A stretch of 64,000 bases of DNA from Acrocarpospora corrugata (GCF_009687845.1 NZ_BLAD01000067.1:1-64000); one strand, 5' to 3'; numbered from the stretch's first letter, positions 28,827 to 37,604 are shown. Made by a program: numbers and translations. Notes: generated by a model from the letters alone, not told the origin.

Positions 28827-29966
28827 GTGAACAGCCCTAACGTTGCTCCTGTGGTTGGCATGGTCGGTGCCGGGCAGCTCGCCCGGATGACCCAGCAGGC
28901 CGCCATCGCGCTCGGCATCGAGTTGCGGGTTCTGGCGAACTCGCCGGACGAGAGCGCGGCCCGGGTGATCACTCAGACGGTGCTCGGGGATTATCGGGAC
29001 CTGGATGATCTGCGCGCGTTCGCGGCTGGGTGCGACGCTGTGACGTTTGATCATGAGCATGTGCCGGGTGAGCATATTCGGGCGTTGACTGAGGCGGGGG
29101 TCGTGGTGCATCCCGGGGCGGATGCGCTCATCTACGCCCAGGACAAGGCGGTTATGCGGGGGCGGCTTACCGATATCGGGGTGCCGTGTCCGGCGTGGGC
29201 TCCTGTCGACTCTTTGTCTGATGTTGAGGGGTTCGCCAAGGAGAATGGGTGGCCTGTCGTCCTGAAGGCCGTTCGCGGGGGCTACGACGGTCGTGGAGTG
29301 TGGGTGGTCGGATCCCCGGACGCCGCAGCCGAGGTCCTGAAAAATGGCGTTGAGCTGCTTGCTGAGGCTTTCGTCCCGTTCGAGCGGGAGTTGGCTGTGC
29401 TCGTCGCGCGGTCGCCGCACGGTCAGGGGGTCAGCTATCCGGTCGTGGAGACCGTTCAGGAGGACAGTATCTGCGTGGAGGTCATCGCGCCCGCCCCCGA
29501 CCTGGACGCGGAGGACGCCGCCCAGGCGCAGAAGATCGCGCTGACCATCGCCAACGAGCTCGGCGTCACCGGCCTGCTCGCGGTCGAAATGTTCCAGACC
29601 AAGACCGGCCTGATGGTCAACGAACTGGCCATGCGCCCCCACAACAGCGGCCACTGGACCATCGAAGGCGCCAGAACCTCCCAGTTCGAACAGCACCTCC
29701 GCGCCGTGCTCAACCTGCCGCTCGGTTCCCCCACCATGACCGCGCCCGTCGTCGTCATGGCCAACCTGCTCGGCGGCCCGGATCCCGACATCTTCCGGCG
29801 GTACGAACACGTCCTCGCTCATGACCCGGGCATCAAGCTGCACTTCTACGGGAAGGAAGTCCGTCCGGGCCGGAAAATCGGCCACGTCACCGCACTCGGG
29901 ACTGACCTCGCCGAAGTACGGGCGCGCGCCCAGCATGCGGTGACGTGCCTGCGGGGGCCGGTCTGA
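28827..29966 (+). CDS. purK: N5-carboxyaminoimidazole ribonucleotide synthase
   Basis: 379-aa ATP-grasp enzyme that makes N5-CAIR from AIR, bicarbonate and ATP in purine synthesis. The N-terminal VGMVGAGQLARMTQQAA nucleotide-fold start, VVLKAVRGGYDGRGVWVV in the ATP-grasp domain and NELAMRPHNSGHWTIEGA at the active site identify it. GTG 28827 is the start. purE follows after 28 nt, so the pair forms the AIR-to-CAIR step. Confidence 0.96.
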   Translation: MNSPNVAPVVGMVGAGQLARMTQQAAIALGIELRVLANSPDESAARVITQTVLGDYRDLDDLRAFAAGCDAVTFDHEHVPGEHIRALTEAGVVVHPGADALIYAQDKAVMRGRLTDIGVPCPAWAPVDSLSDVEGFAKENGWPVVLKAVRGGYDGRGVWVVGSPDAAAEVLKNGVELLAEAFVPFERELAVLVARSPHGQGVSYPVVETVQEDSICVEVIAPAPDLDAEDAAQAQKIALTIANELGVTGLLAVEMFQTKTGLMVNELAMRPHNSGHWTIEGARTSQFEQHLRAVLNLPLGSPTMTAPVVVMANLLGGPDPDIFRRYEHVLAHDPGIKLHFYGKEVRPGRKIGHVTALGTDLAEVRARAQHAVTCLRGPV

Positions 29967-29994
29967 GCTGCGCTTTCTTTGAAGGGATCATGAC

Positions 29995-30522
29995 ATGACG
30001 CAAACCCAACCCGAGGCTGTACCGCAGGTCGGCATCGTGATGGGCAGCGATTCCGACTGGCCGGTCATGAAAGCCGCCGCGGAAGCGCTTGCCGAGTTCG
30101 GGGTCCCGTTCGAGGCTGATGTGGTCTCGGCTCATCGCATGCCGGCTGAAATGATCGAATATGGTCGGCACGCTGATTCCCGAGGCCTGAAGGTGATCAT
30201 TGCCGGTGCCGGGGGTGCAGCTCATTTGCCCGGCATGCTGGCCTCCGTGACGCCTCTTCCGGTCATTGGCGTTCCCGTTCCGCTGAAATATCTGGACGGA
30301 ATGGACTCACTGTTGTCCATCGTGCAGATGCCCGCCGGCGTTCCCGTAGCCACGGTGGCCATTGGCGGTGCCAGGAACGCCGGTCTCCTCGCCGTCCGCA
30401 TCCTCGCGGCCAGCGACTCCGCCCTGCAGGGGCGCATGGTCACCTTCCAGATCGGGCTTCGGGAGCAAGCCCATGCGAAGGGCGCGAAACTGCGGGCGGA
30501 GGTGTCCGAGCTTCAGCCGTAG
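29995..30522 (+). CDS. purE: N5-carboxyaminoimidazole ribonucleotide mutase
   Basis: 175-aa class I PurE that converts N5-CAIR to CAIR. The motifs [13 protein letters not shown] (phosphate binding), [11 protein letters not shown] (catalytic His) and [11 protein letters not shown] are all intact. ATG 29995 follows GAAGGGA. It is the last gene of the purK-purE unit and converges on the sugar-nucleotide dehydrogenase gene with 19 nt between stops. Confidence 0.97.
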   Translation: MTQTQPEAVPQVGIVMGSDSDWPVMKAAAEALAEFGVPFEADVVSAHRMPAEMIEYGRHADSRGLKVIIAGAGGAAHLPGMLASVTPLPVIGVPVPLKYLDGMDSLLSIVQMPAGVPVATVAIGGARNAGLLAVRILAASDSALQGRMVTFQIGLREQAHAKGAKLRAEVSELQP

Positions 30523-30541
30523 GCCGTACCGGAAAAGGGGG

Positions 30542-31855
30542 TTATGGGCGGCCGAGGGCGCGGTAGTTCCAGCCTGCGGCGCGCCAGACTTCGGCGTCCA
30601 GGGCGTTGCGGCCGTCGACGATGTTGCGGGTGTTGACGACCGCGCCGACGGCCTCTGGGTCGAGGTCGACGAACTCCTGCCATTCGGTCAGGAGGAGGAC
30701 CACGTCGGCGTCGTTGGTCGCGTCGAGGACCGAATCGGCGGTGCCGAGGTCCGGGTGGGCCTTGCGGACGTTGTTCAGGGCGACCGGGTCGTACACGGTG
30801 ACCGCGCCGCCCTGCTGACCGATCGTCAGCGCCACGTCCAGGGCGGGGGAGTCCCGGATGTCGTCCGAATTCGGCTTGAAAGCCGCGCCGAGCACGCCTA
30901 CGATCCGCCGCCGGAATGAGCCGCCGACCAGGTCACGGGCCAGATCGACCATCCGGGCCCGACGCCGCATGTTGATCGCGTCCACTTCGCGCAGGAACGA
31001 GAGCGCCTGATCAGCGCCCAGCTCGCCAGCCCGCGCCATGAACGCCCGGATGTCCTTGGGCAGGCACCCGCCGCCGAAACCCAGCCCCGGGTTGAGGAAC
31101 CGCCCGCCGATCCGCTCGTCGAAGGACAGCGCGAGCGAGAGCTGTTTCACATCGGCGTGCGCCGCCTCGCAGACCTCCGCCATGGCGTTGATGAACGAGA
31201 TCTTGGTCGCCAGGAACGCGTTCGCGGCCGACTTGACCAGCTCGGCGGTCGGGAAATCGGCGACCACGGTCGGCACCTCGCCCAGCGGCGCGTACACATC
31301 GCGGAGAATCTTCTCCGCCCGGTCCGACGCCACCCCGAACACGAGCCGATCCGGCTTCAAGGTGTCCTGAACCGCGAACCCCTCACGCAGGAACTCCGGA
31401 TTCCAGGCCAGCTCGGCCTGCGGCCCCGCCAGATGCATGAGCTTGTCGGACAGACGCTGAGCCGTACCGACCGGAACCGTCGACTTCCCCACGACCAGGC
31501 ATTCCCGCTTCAGATGCGGGGCCAGCGACTCGATGACGGCGTCCAGATAGGACACGTCCGCCGCGTACTCGCCCTTCTTCTGCGGCGTCCCCACGCAGAT
31601 GAAATGTACATCCCCGAACTCACCCACCTCCTGATAGGACGTGGTGAACCGCAACCGCCCGTTCGCGAGGTTCCGCCGCAGCATCTCCTCCAGCTCCGGC
31701 TCATGAATGGGCAGCTCGCCGCGCTGCAGACTCGCGATCTTCTCTGGATCGACGTCCAGCCCGAGCACCTCGAACCCGAGCTCGGCCATACACGCCGCGT
31801 GCGTGGCCCCCAGATATCCAGTCCCCAACACCGTCAGACGGTACGGCACGGCCAC
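30542..31855 (-). CDS. UDP-glucose/GDP-mannose dehydrogenase family protein
   Basis: 437-aa NAD-dependent sugar-nucleotide dehydrogenase, most likely making UDP-glucuronate. The N-terminal Rossmann motif is VLGTGYLGATHAACMAELG, the catalytic Cys is in GFGGGCLPKDIRAF, and KSTVPVGTA and FKPNSDDIRDSPAL are family blocks. The frame opens at 31960, but GGAGGG lies just before GTG 31855 (with GTG 31849 as alternative), both giving the usual MAVPYRLTV start. It likely feeds cell-surface glycan synthesis together with the nearby GtrA protein. Confidence 0.92.
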   Translation of the reverse strand: MAVPYRLTVLGTGYLGATHAACMAELGFEVLGLDVDPEKIASLQRGELPIHEPELEEMLRRNLANGRLRFTTSYQEVGEFGDVHFICVGTPQKKGEYAADVSYLDAVIESLAPHLKRECLVVGKSTVPVGTAQRLSDKLMHLAGPQAELAWNPEFLREGFAVQDTLKPDRLVFGVASDRAEKILRDVYAPLGEVPTVVADFPTAELVKSAANAFLATKISFINAMAEVCEAAHADVKQLSLALSFDERIGGRFLNPGLGFGGGCLPKDIRAFMARAGELGADQALSFLREVDAINMRRRARMVDLARDLVGGSFRRRIVGVLGAAFKPNSDDIRDSPALDVALTIGQQGGAVTVYDPVALNNVRKAHPDLGTADSVLDATNDADVVLLLTEWQEFVDLDPEAVGAVVNTRNIVDGRNALDAEVWRAAGWNYRALGRP

Positions 31856-32033
31856 GCTCCCTCCATTTGCCCACCTTTTGCGTGCCGGAATGTTATCCCA
31901 GGCTAGGCGACCCTTCTCCCTGCCCCCGGCGCGAGCCCGGCGACCCCCAACAGACGGCAAAGCCGCTCTCTGACGTCGGGGCGCCGCCCTTCCGCGTAGC
32001 GCGGCCCCCTGCCGATCCGATACTTGGACGTCC

Positions 32034-32039
32034 TAGAAT
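32034..32039 (+). promoter_or_regulatory. Candidate -10 element for leaderless acyl-CoA dehydrogenase mRNA
   Basis: TAGAAT ends 6 nt before ATG 32046 and no Shine-Dalgarno is present, placing the expected transcription start at or next to the A of ATG. No clear -35 is seen. Confidence 0.5.
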
Positions 32040-32045
32040 CTCGTT

Positions 32046-33209
32046 ATGAGCGTTCCTCTGTACTCGCCCAGCGAAGAGCACGAGATGCTGCGGGAAGCCG
32101 TCCGCGCCCTCGCCGACGAAAAGGTCGCCCCGCGTGCCGCCTTCGCCGACGAGAACGAGGAGTTCCCCGCCGACGTCTACAAGGATCTGGTCGCGGCCGA
32201 CTTCCACGCCGTCCACATCCCCGAGGAATACGGCGGCGCCGGAGCCGACGCCCTCGCCACGGTCATCGTGATCGAGGAGATCGCCCGCGCCTGCGCGTCC
32301 TCCTCCCTGATCCCCGCCGTCAACAAACTCGGCACTGTCCCGCTCCTCCTGTCCGGCTCCGAAGAACTCAAAGCCCAATACCTCACCCCCGTCGCCCGCG
32401 GCGACGGCATGTTCTCCTACGCCCTCTCCGAAGCCGAGGCCGGCTCCGACGCCGCCGCCATGAAAACCAGGGCCGTAGCCGACGGCGACGACTACATCCT
32501 CAACGGCACCAAATCCTGGATCACCAACGCCGGAATCTCCGAGTACTACACAGTCATGGCCGTCACTGACCCCTCCGCCGGCCCCCGGGGCATCTCCGCC
32601 TTCGTCGTCGAGAAATCCGACGAGGGCGTCTCCTTCGGCCCCAAGGAAAAGAAACTCGGCATCAAGGGATCCCCCACCCGCCAGGTCATCCTGGAAAACG
32701 TCCGAATCCCCGCCAGCCGCATGATCGGCGCCCCCGGCACCGGCTTCAAAACGGCCCTGGCCACCTTGGACCACACCCGAATCACCATCGCCGCCCAGGC
32801 CCTCGGCATCGCCCAAGGCGCCCTCGACTACGCGATCGGCTACGTCAAACAACGCAAACAGTTCGGCCGCCCGATCGCCGACTTCCAGGGCCTCCAATTC
32901 ATGATCGCCGACATGGCCATGAAACTCGAAGCCGCCCGCCAACTCACCTACGCGGCCGCCACCAAATCCGAACTCGCCATGCACGGCACCCCGGTCAAGG
33001 ACCTCACGTTCTTCTCCAGCGCCGCCAAATGCGCGGCCAGCGACGCCGCCATGGACATCACCACCGACGCCGTCCAACTCCTCGGCGGCTACGGCTACAC
33101 CCGCGACTACCCGGTAGAACGCATGATGCGCGACGCCAAAATCACCCAGATCTACGAGGGCACCAACCAGATCCAGCGCATGGTCATGGCCCGCCAACTC
33201 CTGAAGTAG
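32046..33209 (+). CDS. Acyl-CoA dehydrogenase
   Basis: 387-aa flavoprotein of fatty-acid or branched-chain catabolism. FAD-binding blocks [17 protein letters not shown] and [15 protein letters not shown] are visible. The Arg-rich helix [19 protein letters not shown] is followed by the conserved [20 protein letters not shown], and the catalytic base Glu is in [11 protein letters not shown]. Length is typical. Divergent from the sugar-nucleotide dehydrogenase; monocistronic. Chain-length preference cannot be judged by eye. Confidence 0.94.
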   Translation: MSVPLYSPSEEHEMLREAVRALADEKVAPRAAFADENEEFPADVYKDLVAADFHAVHIPEEYGGAGADALATVIVIEEIARACASSSLIPAVNKLGTVPLLLSGSEELKAQYLTPVARGDGMFSYALSEAEAGSDAAAMKTRAVADGDDYILNGTKSWITNAGISEYYTVMAVTDPSAGPRGISAFVVEKSDEGVSFGPKEKKLGIKGSPTRQVILENVRIPASRMIGAPGTGFKTALATLDHTRITIAAQALGIAQGALDYAIGYVKQRKQFGRPIADFQGLQFMIADMAMKLEAARQLTYAAATKSELAMHGTPVKDLTFFSSAAKCAASDAAMDITTDAVQLLGGYGYTRDYPVERMMRDAKITQIYEGTNQIQRMVMARQLLK

Positions 33210-33227
33210 CCCCTGAGGCAGGGCCCC

Positions 33228-33253
33228 GGCGTTCCCGTCCTGGGAACCCCGCC
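33228..33253. terminator. Possible bidirectional terminator hairpin
   Basis: GTTCCC and GGGAAC (33231-33236, 33242-33247) form a perfect stem around a 5-nt loop, extended by GGC/GCC with a bulge. It lies 19 nt after the acyl-CoA dehydrogenase stop and between convergent genes. There is no T-run, so the call is tentative. Confidence 0.4.
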
Positions 33254-33291
33254 ATCTCATGTGGCATGCCGGACGTGGAGATGAACCTCGA

Positions 33292-34020
33292 TCATCTGCG
33301 ATCGGGTGACGGCTCGATGGACGAGGCCCGCCGCGGCTTGGCCGAGGCGTTCGACCCCTCCTGATCGCCGGTCCACTCGGCGGTCTGCGGGAACGGGGCG
33401 CGGCGCGCCCGCCAGAGTGCGAGGCCGAGCCAGACGCCGCCCACCGCGATCAGTGCGCCGTGCGCCATGCGCAGCGCGGGCGTGCCGAAGAACTGCGGTA
33501 GGAACAGGACGAAGCCGGCCGCGAGCGGGACCGAGCTCCAGCGCGGAAGCGCGCCCGACCTCCAGACCGCCACCGCCGCCATGACCGCGCCGACGGCGAG
33601 CAGCACGAGCCCGGCCCCGAACATGGTGATCGCGGCCGGGCCGTACCGGAACTGGTCGGCCAGTTGCAGCAGCGAGGCGTCCCGGTCGCGCACGGCGCGC
33701 CCGGCGATGACGTTCAGGCCGAACATCTCGGCGCCGTAATAGGGCAGCGTGAGCCCCACGCCGATCCAGGCTGTGATGGCGGCGCGCAGCGCGAGGCGTT
33801 GGCCGAGCACGAGGTACAGGCCCAGCAGGCCCAGCGTCAGCAGGATGAACCCGGCCACGGCGAACAGGTGGGCGGCCATCCAGGCGGACGAGGCCATCGC
33901 CTGCGCCCCGGCCGCCGACGTTTCGTCCGAGTAGGGCCGGACCACCGGATACAGCAGGAACAGGATTCCGGCCCCGACGAGGGACAGGGCGGTCGGGCGT
34001 GCGGGGGGAACGGCGGTCAT
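33292..34020 (-). CDS. Multi-pass membrane protein of unknown function
   Basis: 242-aa protein with about six TM helices (for example ALSLVGAGILFLLYPVV, AAHLFAVAGFILLTLGLLGL, ITMFGAGLVLLAVGAVMAAV) and a charged cytoplasmic tail. ATG 34020 has GGGAGG at 6-nt spacing; the frame opens further upstream but across an operator. A nested set of inverted repeats immediately upstream (34043-34089) implies tight control by a TetR-like repressor that is no longer intact nearby. No family recognised with confidence. Confidence 0.75.
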   Translation of the reverse strand: MTAVPPARPTALSLVGAGILFLLYPVVRPYSDETSAAGAQAMASSAWMAAHLFAVAGFILLTLGLLGLYLVLGQRLALRAAITAWIGVGLTLPYYGAEMFGLNVIAGRAVRDRDASLLQLADQFRYGPAAITMFGAGLVLLAVGAVMAAVAVWRSGALPRWSSVPLAAGFVLFLPQFFGTPALRMAHGALIAVGGVWLGLALWRARRAPFPQTAEWTGDQEGSNASAKPRRASSIEPSPDRR

Positions 34021-34042
34021 GTCAGGCCTCCCATAATGGCGA

Positions 34043-34089
34043 ATCATCGCTCTGTTTCGAGAGCAATGCTCTCTCTTAGGAGCGATGAT
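34043..34089. promoter_or_regulatory. Nested palindromic operator upstream of the membrane protein gene
   Basis: The inner palindrome GAGAGCAATGCTCTC (34059-34073) has two perfect 6-bp arms, as in TetR-family operators. It is enclosed by ATCATCGCTC (34043-34052) and GAGCGATGAT (34080-34089), a perfect 10-bp inverted repeat. The element sits 22 bp upstream of the minus-strand ATG at 34020. Confidence 0.7.
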
Positions 34090-34225
34090 GTCAATATGGA
34101 CGGCTGCTTCCGAGAAGTTGTCGCAAGCGGAAGGAGGCCAGGTGTCCATCGTCAATGAAGTCGATGAAATGGCGGCGCGCCGTACTAGAGAGAGCAACCT
34201 GCGACGTCGAGACTTGGCCTGCTAG
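34085..34225 (+). pseudogene. Truncated divergent small ORF, possible remnant of a TetR regulator
   Basis: A 46-codon frame starts at ATG 34085, 2 nt after AGGAG, and stops at TAG 34223. It ends in MAARRTRESNLRRRDLAC; the ARRTRE segment resembles the start of TetR repressors but the HTH is absent. It lies divergent from the membrane protein and directly behind the palindromic operator, where a repressor gene would be expected. I read it as the N-terminal stub of a repressor cut off at the scar described next, with low certainty. Confidence 0.3.
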
Positions 34226-34232
34226 AAATCAC

Positions 34233-34316
34233 GCGCGGCTGGAACACGCGGTCGTTGATGGCCTTCCGGGCGCGGTCGTGGGAGCCGGGCATCATGTGGG
34301 CGTACACACGGAGGAC
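34233..34316 (-). pseudogene. Tyrosine recombinase (integrase) C-terminal relic
   Basis: On the minus strand a short frame reads VLRVYAHMMPGSHDRARKAI followed by NDRVFQPR. This matches the end of actinobacterial phage/ICE-type tyrosine recombinases, where the catalytic Tyr lies in a TYxHLMP-like motif just before an ERARxAID helix. The upstream catalytic Arg and His regions are absent, so the gene is a fragment. I see no tRNA beside it that could mark an attachment site. Confidence 0.6.
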
Positions 34317-34555
34317 AGCCGGTCCACGATCGCCGACCGGCTGGCCTGGGACCATCGCCGCATGCGTGGGGAGCACACTGCCTGACCTGCAGGATTATCG
34401 GCCACAGGTGTGGAATTCAGGCACTTTCAAGAAATCGGACATATCGGCCAAATCTTCTCGATGGGCGTATCGCGTGCTGCACACAGCCATCCCTTGAGCG
34501 CAGCATATGCCGCACGATCACAGGCGCGCGGCACGCCCGGCAGTTCTCGGCCGAG

Positions 34556-35218
34556 CTAGGCCAAGAGGCGGGCCGTGAGGGTTGCGGCGCCTGGGCCGGA
34601 TAGTTGGGGTAGGGCGGTGAGGCGTCCGCAGCACACCAGGAGGAGTGCGGACATCGGAGCTTGGACCTCCAGGCCGTCGCCGGTGGACCAGGATGTGTCG
34701 GTTGCGACGAGGCGGAATCCGGCCAGCTTTCGGGCCGAGGGCAGCGGGGGCGGCCAGCGCATCGACAGCAGTCGGGTGGCCGCGACGGACGCGGCGTCGG
34801 CCGGCATGTCGAGATGGCGGCCGAGGGGGATGGCGATGTCCTGGCTGTGGACGAGGATGTCGGAGAGTGTTTCCAGGTAGGTGACGCCGAAGTTGTGTCG
34901 GCGCGAGCCGATCGTGTCGCGGATCTGGGCGATGATCTGTTCGGTGGTCAGCGCGGCGGCGCGCTGGCGGGCGGCGTGTTGGATCGTCCGGTCCATGCTG
35001 CCGCGCCACTTGAAGATCATTCCCATCGCGCCACCGGGACCGACCTGCTGGAGGGTCAGGTGGGCCGCGACGTCCCGTACGGTCCAGCCCGCGCACAACG
35101 ACGGCTGCCGCCACTCGTCGGCGGAGAGGTCTTCGAGCAGGCCGGTCACGTTCGTCCGCTGTACGTCGATCGCCTTCCAGATGTGGTCGCGGTCGAGGAC
35201 GAGTGAATTGCTGGTCAT
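34556..35218 (-). CDS. Maleylpyruvate isomerase/DinB-type mycothiol-dependent family protein
   Basis: 220-aa protein with the N-terminal four-helix MDMPI/DinB fold: IDVQRTNVTGLLEDLSADEW, then AGWTVRDVAAHLT carrying a metal-binding His, and ETLSDILVHSQDIAIPL with a further His. Family members are mycothiol-dependent isomerases or transferases. ATG 35218 overlaps the TetR gene stop (ATGA), so it is co-translated with its likely regulator. Confidence 0.85.
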   Translation of the reverse strand: MTSNSLVLDRDHIWKAIDVQRTNVTGLLEDLSADEWRQPSLCAGWTVRDVAAHLTLQQVGPGGAMGMIFKWRGSMDRTIQHAARQRAAALTTEQIIAQIRDTIGSRRHNFGVTYLETLSDILVHSQDIAIPLGRHLDMPADAASVAATRLLSMRWPPPLPSARKLAGFRLVATDTSWSTGDGLEVQAPMSALLLVCCGRLTALPQLSGPGAATLTARLLA

Positions 35219-35793
35219 GACGGCACCTCCGTGGCTCGCGGGCGGATGACGCTGGCGACCAGCGTCGCGATCTGCGGATAGGGGTCGAACGCGGGGTCCG
35301 GAATGGCCAGTTCGTGCAGGACGATCCCGGTCCAGTGGTTCATGATGATCGGCCCGTCGCGTTCGGGATCGGTGGAGCCGGCGAAGCGCAGCCAGTTCAG
35401 CACCCAGGTGTTGACCCGAGCGCCGGTGGCGAGGAGCTGTGGCCGCAGCGACGGGTGGATGCCGGCCTCGATCAGGATCGCGTACCGAGCCAGGGTGAGT
35501 GTCCGGTTTGGGCCGGTGGCCTCCTGGGCGAACACGGCCAGCGCCTGGGCCAGTTCCTGGGGCGTGCGCGGGTACGTCTTCGCCGCGAGTTCCTCCCAGT
35601 TGGCCCGCTCTCGCGCGGAGAACCGCTCCACCACCGCATCGAGCAGGGCATCCCGCGTGGGGAAGTGGTTGGAGGCGGAGCCGGCCGGTAGTCCGGCGGC
35701 GGTGTCCACAGCCCGATGGGTGAGCGCGTGGATACCGCGCTCACCCAGGACGGATATCGAGGTGTCGAGCAGGACCTCGCGTCGGGTCGCCAT
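35215..35793 (-). CDS. TetR/AcrR family transcriptional regulator
   Basis: 192-aa repressor with an N-terminal HTH (LGERGIHALTHRAVDTAAGLP, ending in SNHFPTRDALLDAV) and a helical ligand-binding domain. It heads a two-gene unit with the MDMPI-like protein. Two tandem operator-like palindromes lie 9 and 30 bp upstream of its start, so autoregulation is likely. The upstream alpha/beta hydrolase and MBL genes read in the same direction and may belong to the same regulon. Confidence 0.93.
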   Translation of the reverse strand: MATRREVLLDTSISVLGERGIHALTHRAVDTAAGLPAGSASNHFPTRDALLDAVVERFSARERANWEELAAKTYPRTPQELAQALAVFAQEATGPNRTLTLARYAILIEAGIHPSLRPQLLATGARVNTWVLNWLRFAGSTDPERDGPIIMNHWTGIVLHELAIPDPAFDPYPQIATLVASVIRPRATEVPS

Positions 35794-35801
35794 GCTGCGA
35801 T

Positions 35802-35836
35802 ACTACGATAGTAGTCAGAAAGACTACAATAGTTGT
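35802..35836. promoter_or_regulatory. Tandem TetR-type operators
   Basis: ACTACGATAGTAGT (35802-35815) is a palindrome with perfect 5-bp arms; ACTACAATAGTTGT (35823-35836) is a second copy with one arm mismatch. They are exactly 21 bp apart, two helical turns, so dimers would bind the same face. The pair sits just upstream of the TetR ATG and touches the stop of the hydrolase gene. Confidence 0.7.
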
Positions 35837-36696
35837 TATGGCTTGAGGTGTCGGTGGAGGAAGTCGGCGGACGTCTGAGCGGCCTGCGTGACGTACGGTT
35901 CCACGTCGTAGAGGTCGATGTGCTGGGTGGCGTCCAGCCAGAGGATCTCCTTCTCGCCGGGCGCGCGCTCGTGCAGTTCCCGAGCCAGTTCCGGGGAGCA
36001 GTACGCGTCGGTTCTGCCGTGGACGATCAATAGCGGGGTGGCGCCCAGGAGCTCCGCCGCGCCGAGTGCGTCGAAGGTCATCAGCGAGTGGAGTGATCCT
36101 CTGGTGACTTCGTTGCGCCAGTGCGGCGAGGCGGACCGTGCGGTGCCGTAATAGGCGTACGGCTCGTCGCCTGGCATGGCGGCATCGCCGATGCCGGGCG
36201 TCACCGCGGGCAGGTACTCGTTGTACCGGTCGAGGAAGCTGGCGAGCGCGGACCGGTAGGAGTCGACGTCCTTCGCCATGTGCGCCGGGCTGTTGTACGC
36301 GCCCGCGATGCCTGCCACCGCCTTAACGCGGGGATCCCCGGCGGCAGCCCGTACCGCGTAGCCGCCGCCGAGGCAGACGCCGACCACGCCGACTCTGGCC
36401 GGATCCACCTCCGGCCGGTTGGCCAGCGCCCCGACCGCGGCCCTCAGATCGGCCAGTTTGCCCTGGCTGTCCTCGTGCTGGCGGCGCCCGCCGCTTTCCC
36501 CGAAACCCCGGTGGTCGAAGGCGAGGGTGACGAATCCGGACTGGGCGAGCAACTCGGCGTACGTGCCGACGACCTGCTCTTTCACCCCCGTGAACGGCCC
36601 GGTGAGCACCACGGCGGGGTGCGGACCGTCCCCATCCGGGACCCGAAGTTCGCCCACCAGCGTGATGCCTTCGCTCTCGAAGACGATGCGTGTCAT
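35836..36696 (-). CDS. Alpha/beta hydrolase (dienelactone hydrolase-like)
   Basis: 286-aa hydrolase. The nucleophile elbow GVCLGGGYAV carries Cys rather than Ser, as in dienelactone hydrolases; LLIVHGRTDAYCSPE supplies the acid and ATQHIDLYD the catalytic His. FDHRGFGESGG is the usual oxyanion-side motif. Its ATG overlaps the MBL hydrolase stop by 4 nt, so the two are co-translated. Confidence 0.88.
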   Translation of the reverse strand: MTRIVFESEGITLVGELRVPDGDGPHPAVVLTGPFTGVKEQVVGTYAELLAQSGFVTLAFDHRGFGESGGRRQHEDSQGKLADLRAAVGALANRPEVDPARVGVVGVCLGGGYAVRAAAGDPRVKAVAGIAGAYNSPAHMAKDVDSYRSALASFLDRYNEYLPAVTPGIGDAAMPGDEPYAYYGTARSASPHWRNEVTRGSLHSLMTFDALGAAELLGATPLLIVHGRTDAYCSPELARELHERAPGEKEILWLDATQHIDLYDVEPYVTQAAQTSADFLHRHLKP

Positions 36697-37529
36697 GAAA
36701 TATCCCCAGAAACCGTTAGTTCGGTGGCGACGGCGTCCGCGCCCAGGCTGACCAGCCAGCCCAGGGGCGCGTCGGGCAGGAAGCGGGTCATGGCGCTCTC
36801 CAGCTCCTGCTTCCGCGCGTCACTCAGCTCCGCCGCACCCGCGGCCAGCCGCCCGACCGCCTCGCGATACATCAGCAGGTACTGCCGCTGCCGGGTGAGC
36901 AGCCCGACATCACCGGACGCGCCGTGCCCCGGATACAACCGCATCCCGGCCAGCTCGCCCACCAGGCGATCGAGCACATCCAGCCACGCGCCCGAATGAC
37001 CATCCGCGGTGTAGGAATGTACGCCGTCGAAGGCGATGTCCCCGATAAAGGCGACCCGCTCCCCGCCGGCTTCGACGAGCAGATAAGAGTCGGCGTGACT
37101 CTCGGCGGGCCCGAGATCGTGCACCTGAATCCGCAGCCCGGCGACGTCCACGACGCCACCACCGTCCAGCTGGCGATCCGGCACCCGGAACCGATCCGGC
37201 CATTCCGCGCCGTACGTCGGCTGCCACTGTTCCCGCTTGGCGACCGCGGTCTGCTCGATCGTCTTGGCGACCGCCGTCGTCGCGTACACCGGCACGTCAT
37301 CGCCGACCACGTACGGCAGCCCGTTGAAGTGGTCCGGATGCGGATGCGTCACAAACGCCGCCACCAGCGGCGCGCGCAACGCCGCGACCCGGGCGGCCAA
37401 CGCCTTCGCGTCCGACACCAGCAGCCCGGCGTCAACTAGCACCACGCCGTCCGCCGTTTCCAGCAGATAACTGTTTACGAAGATCCCGGGCTCTGCCGCG
37501 GTGTACGTGTGGACCTTAAGCTCTGTCAT
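36693..37529 (-). CDS. MBL-fold metallo-hydrolase
   Basis: 278-aa metallo-beta-lactamase-fold enzyme with THPHPDHFNGLPY, ESHADSYLL, FIGDIAFDG and YPGHGASG as metal-ligand segments. ATG 37529 (MTELKVHTYT) is chosen because upstream codons of the longer frame run through the operator and the divergent promoter region. It is divergent from an HxlR regulator, with a perfect palindrome between, so this gene and the following hydrolase are probable HxlR targets. Substrate unknown. Confidence 0.87.
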   Translation of the reverse strand: MTELKVHTYTAAEPGIFVNSYLLETADGVVLVDAGLLVSDAKALAARVAALRAPLVAAFVTHPHPDHFNGLPYVVGDDVPVYATTAVAKTIEQTAVAKREQWQPTYGAEWPDRFRVPDRQLDGGGVVDVAGLRIQVHDLGPAESHADSYLLVEAGGERVAFIGDIAFDGVHSYTADGHSGAWLDVLDRLVGELAGMRLYPGHGASGDVGLLTRQRQYLLMYREAVGRLAAGAAELSDARKQELESAMTRFLPDAPLGWLVSLGADAVATELTVSGDIS

Positions 37530-37569
37530 GAACCGGACATTAGGAGCCCTGATCTTGATCCGGCCAGAA

Positions 37570-37585
37570 GGCACTTCGAAGTGCC
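37570..37585. promoter_or_regulatory. Perfect 16-bp palindrome, probable HxlR operator
   Basis: GGCACTTCGAAGTGCC reads identically on both strands. It lies between the divergent MBL hydrolase (start 37529) and HxlR (start 37605) genes, in the right place to control both. Confidence 0.8.
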
Positions 37586-37604
37586 CTTCCGTACGGGGGA
37601 ACCC

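Larger units (their letters stand above)
34021..34555. other. Gene-poor 535-bp scar
   Basis: This gap holds the operator, the small truncated ORF and the recombinase relic listed separately. From about 34380 to 34555 I see no coding signal, no tRNA-like fold and no clear terminator. GC content is visibly lower and codon bias is absent, unlike the flanks. Confidence 0.6.
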
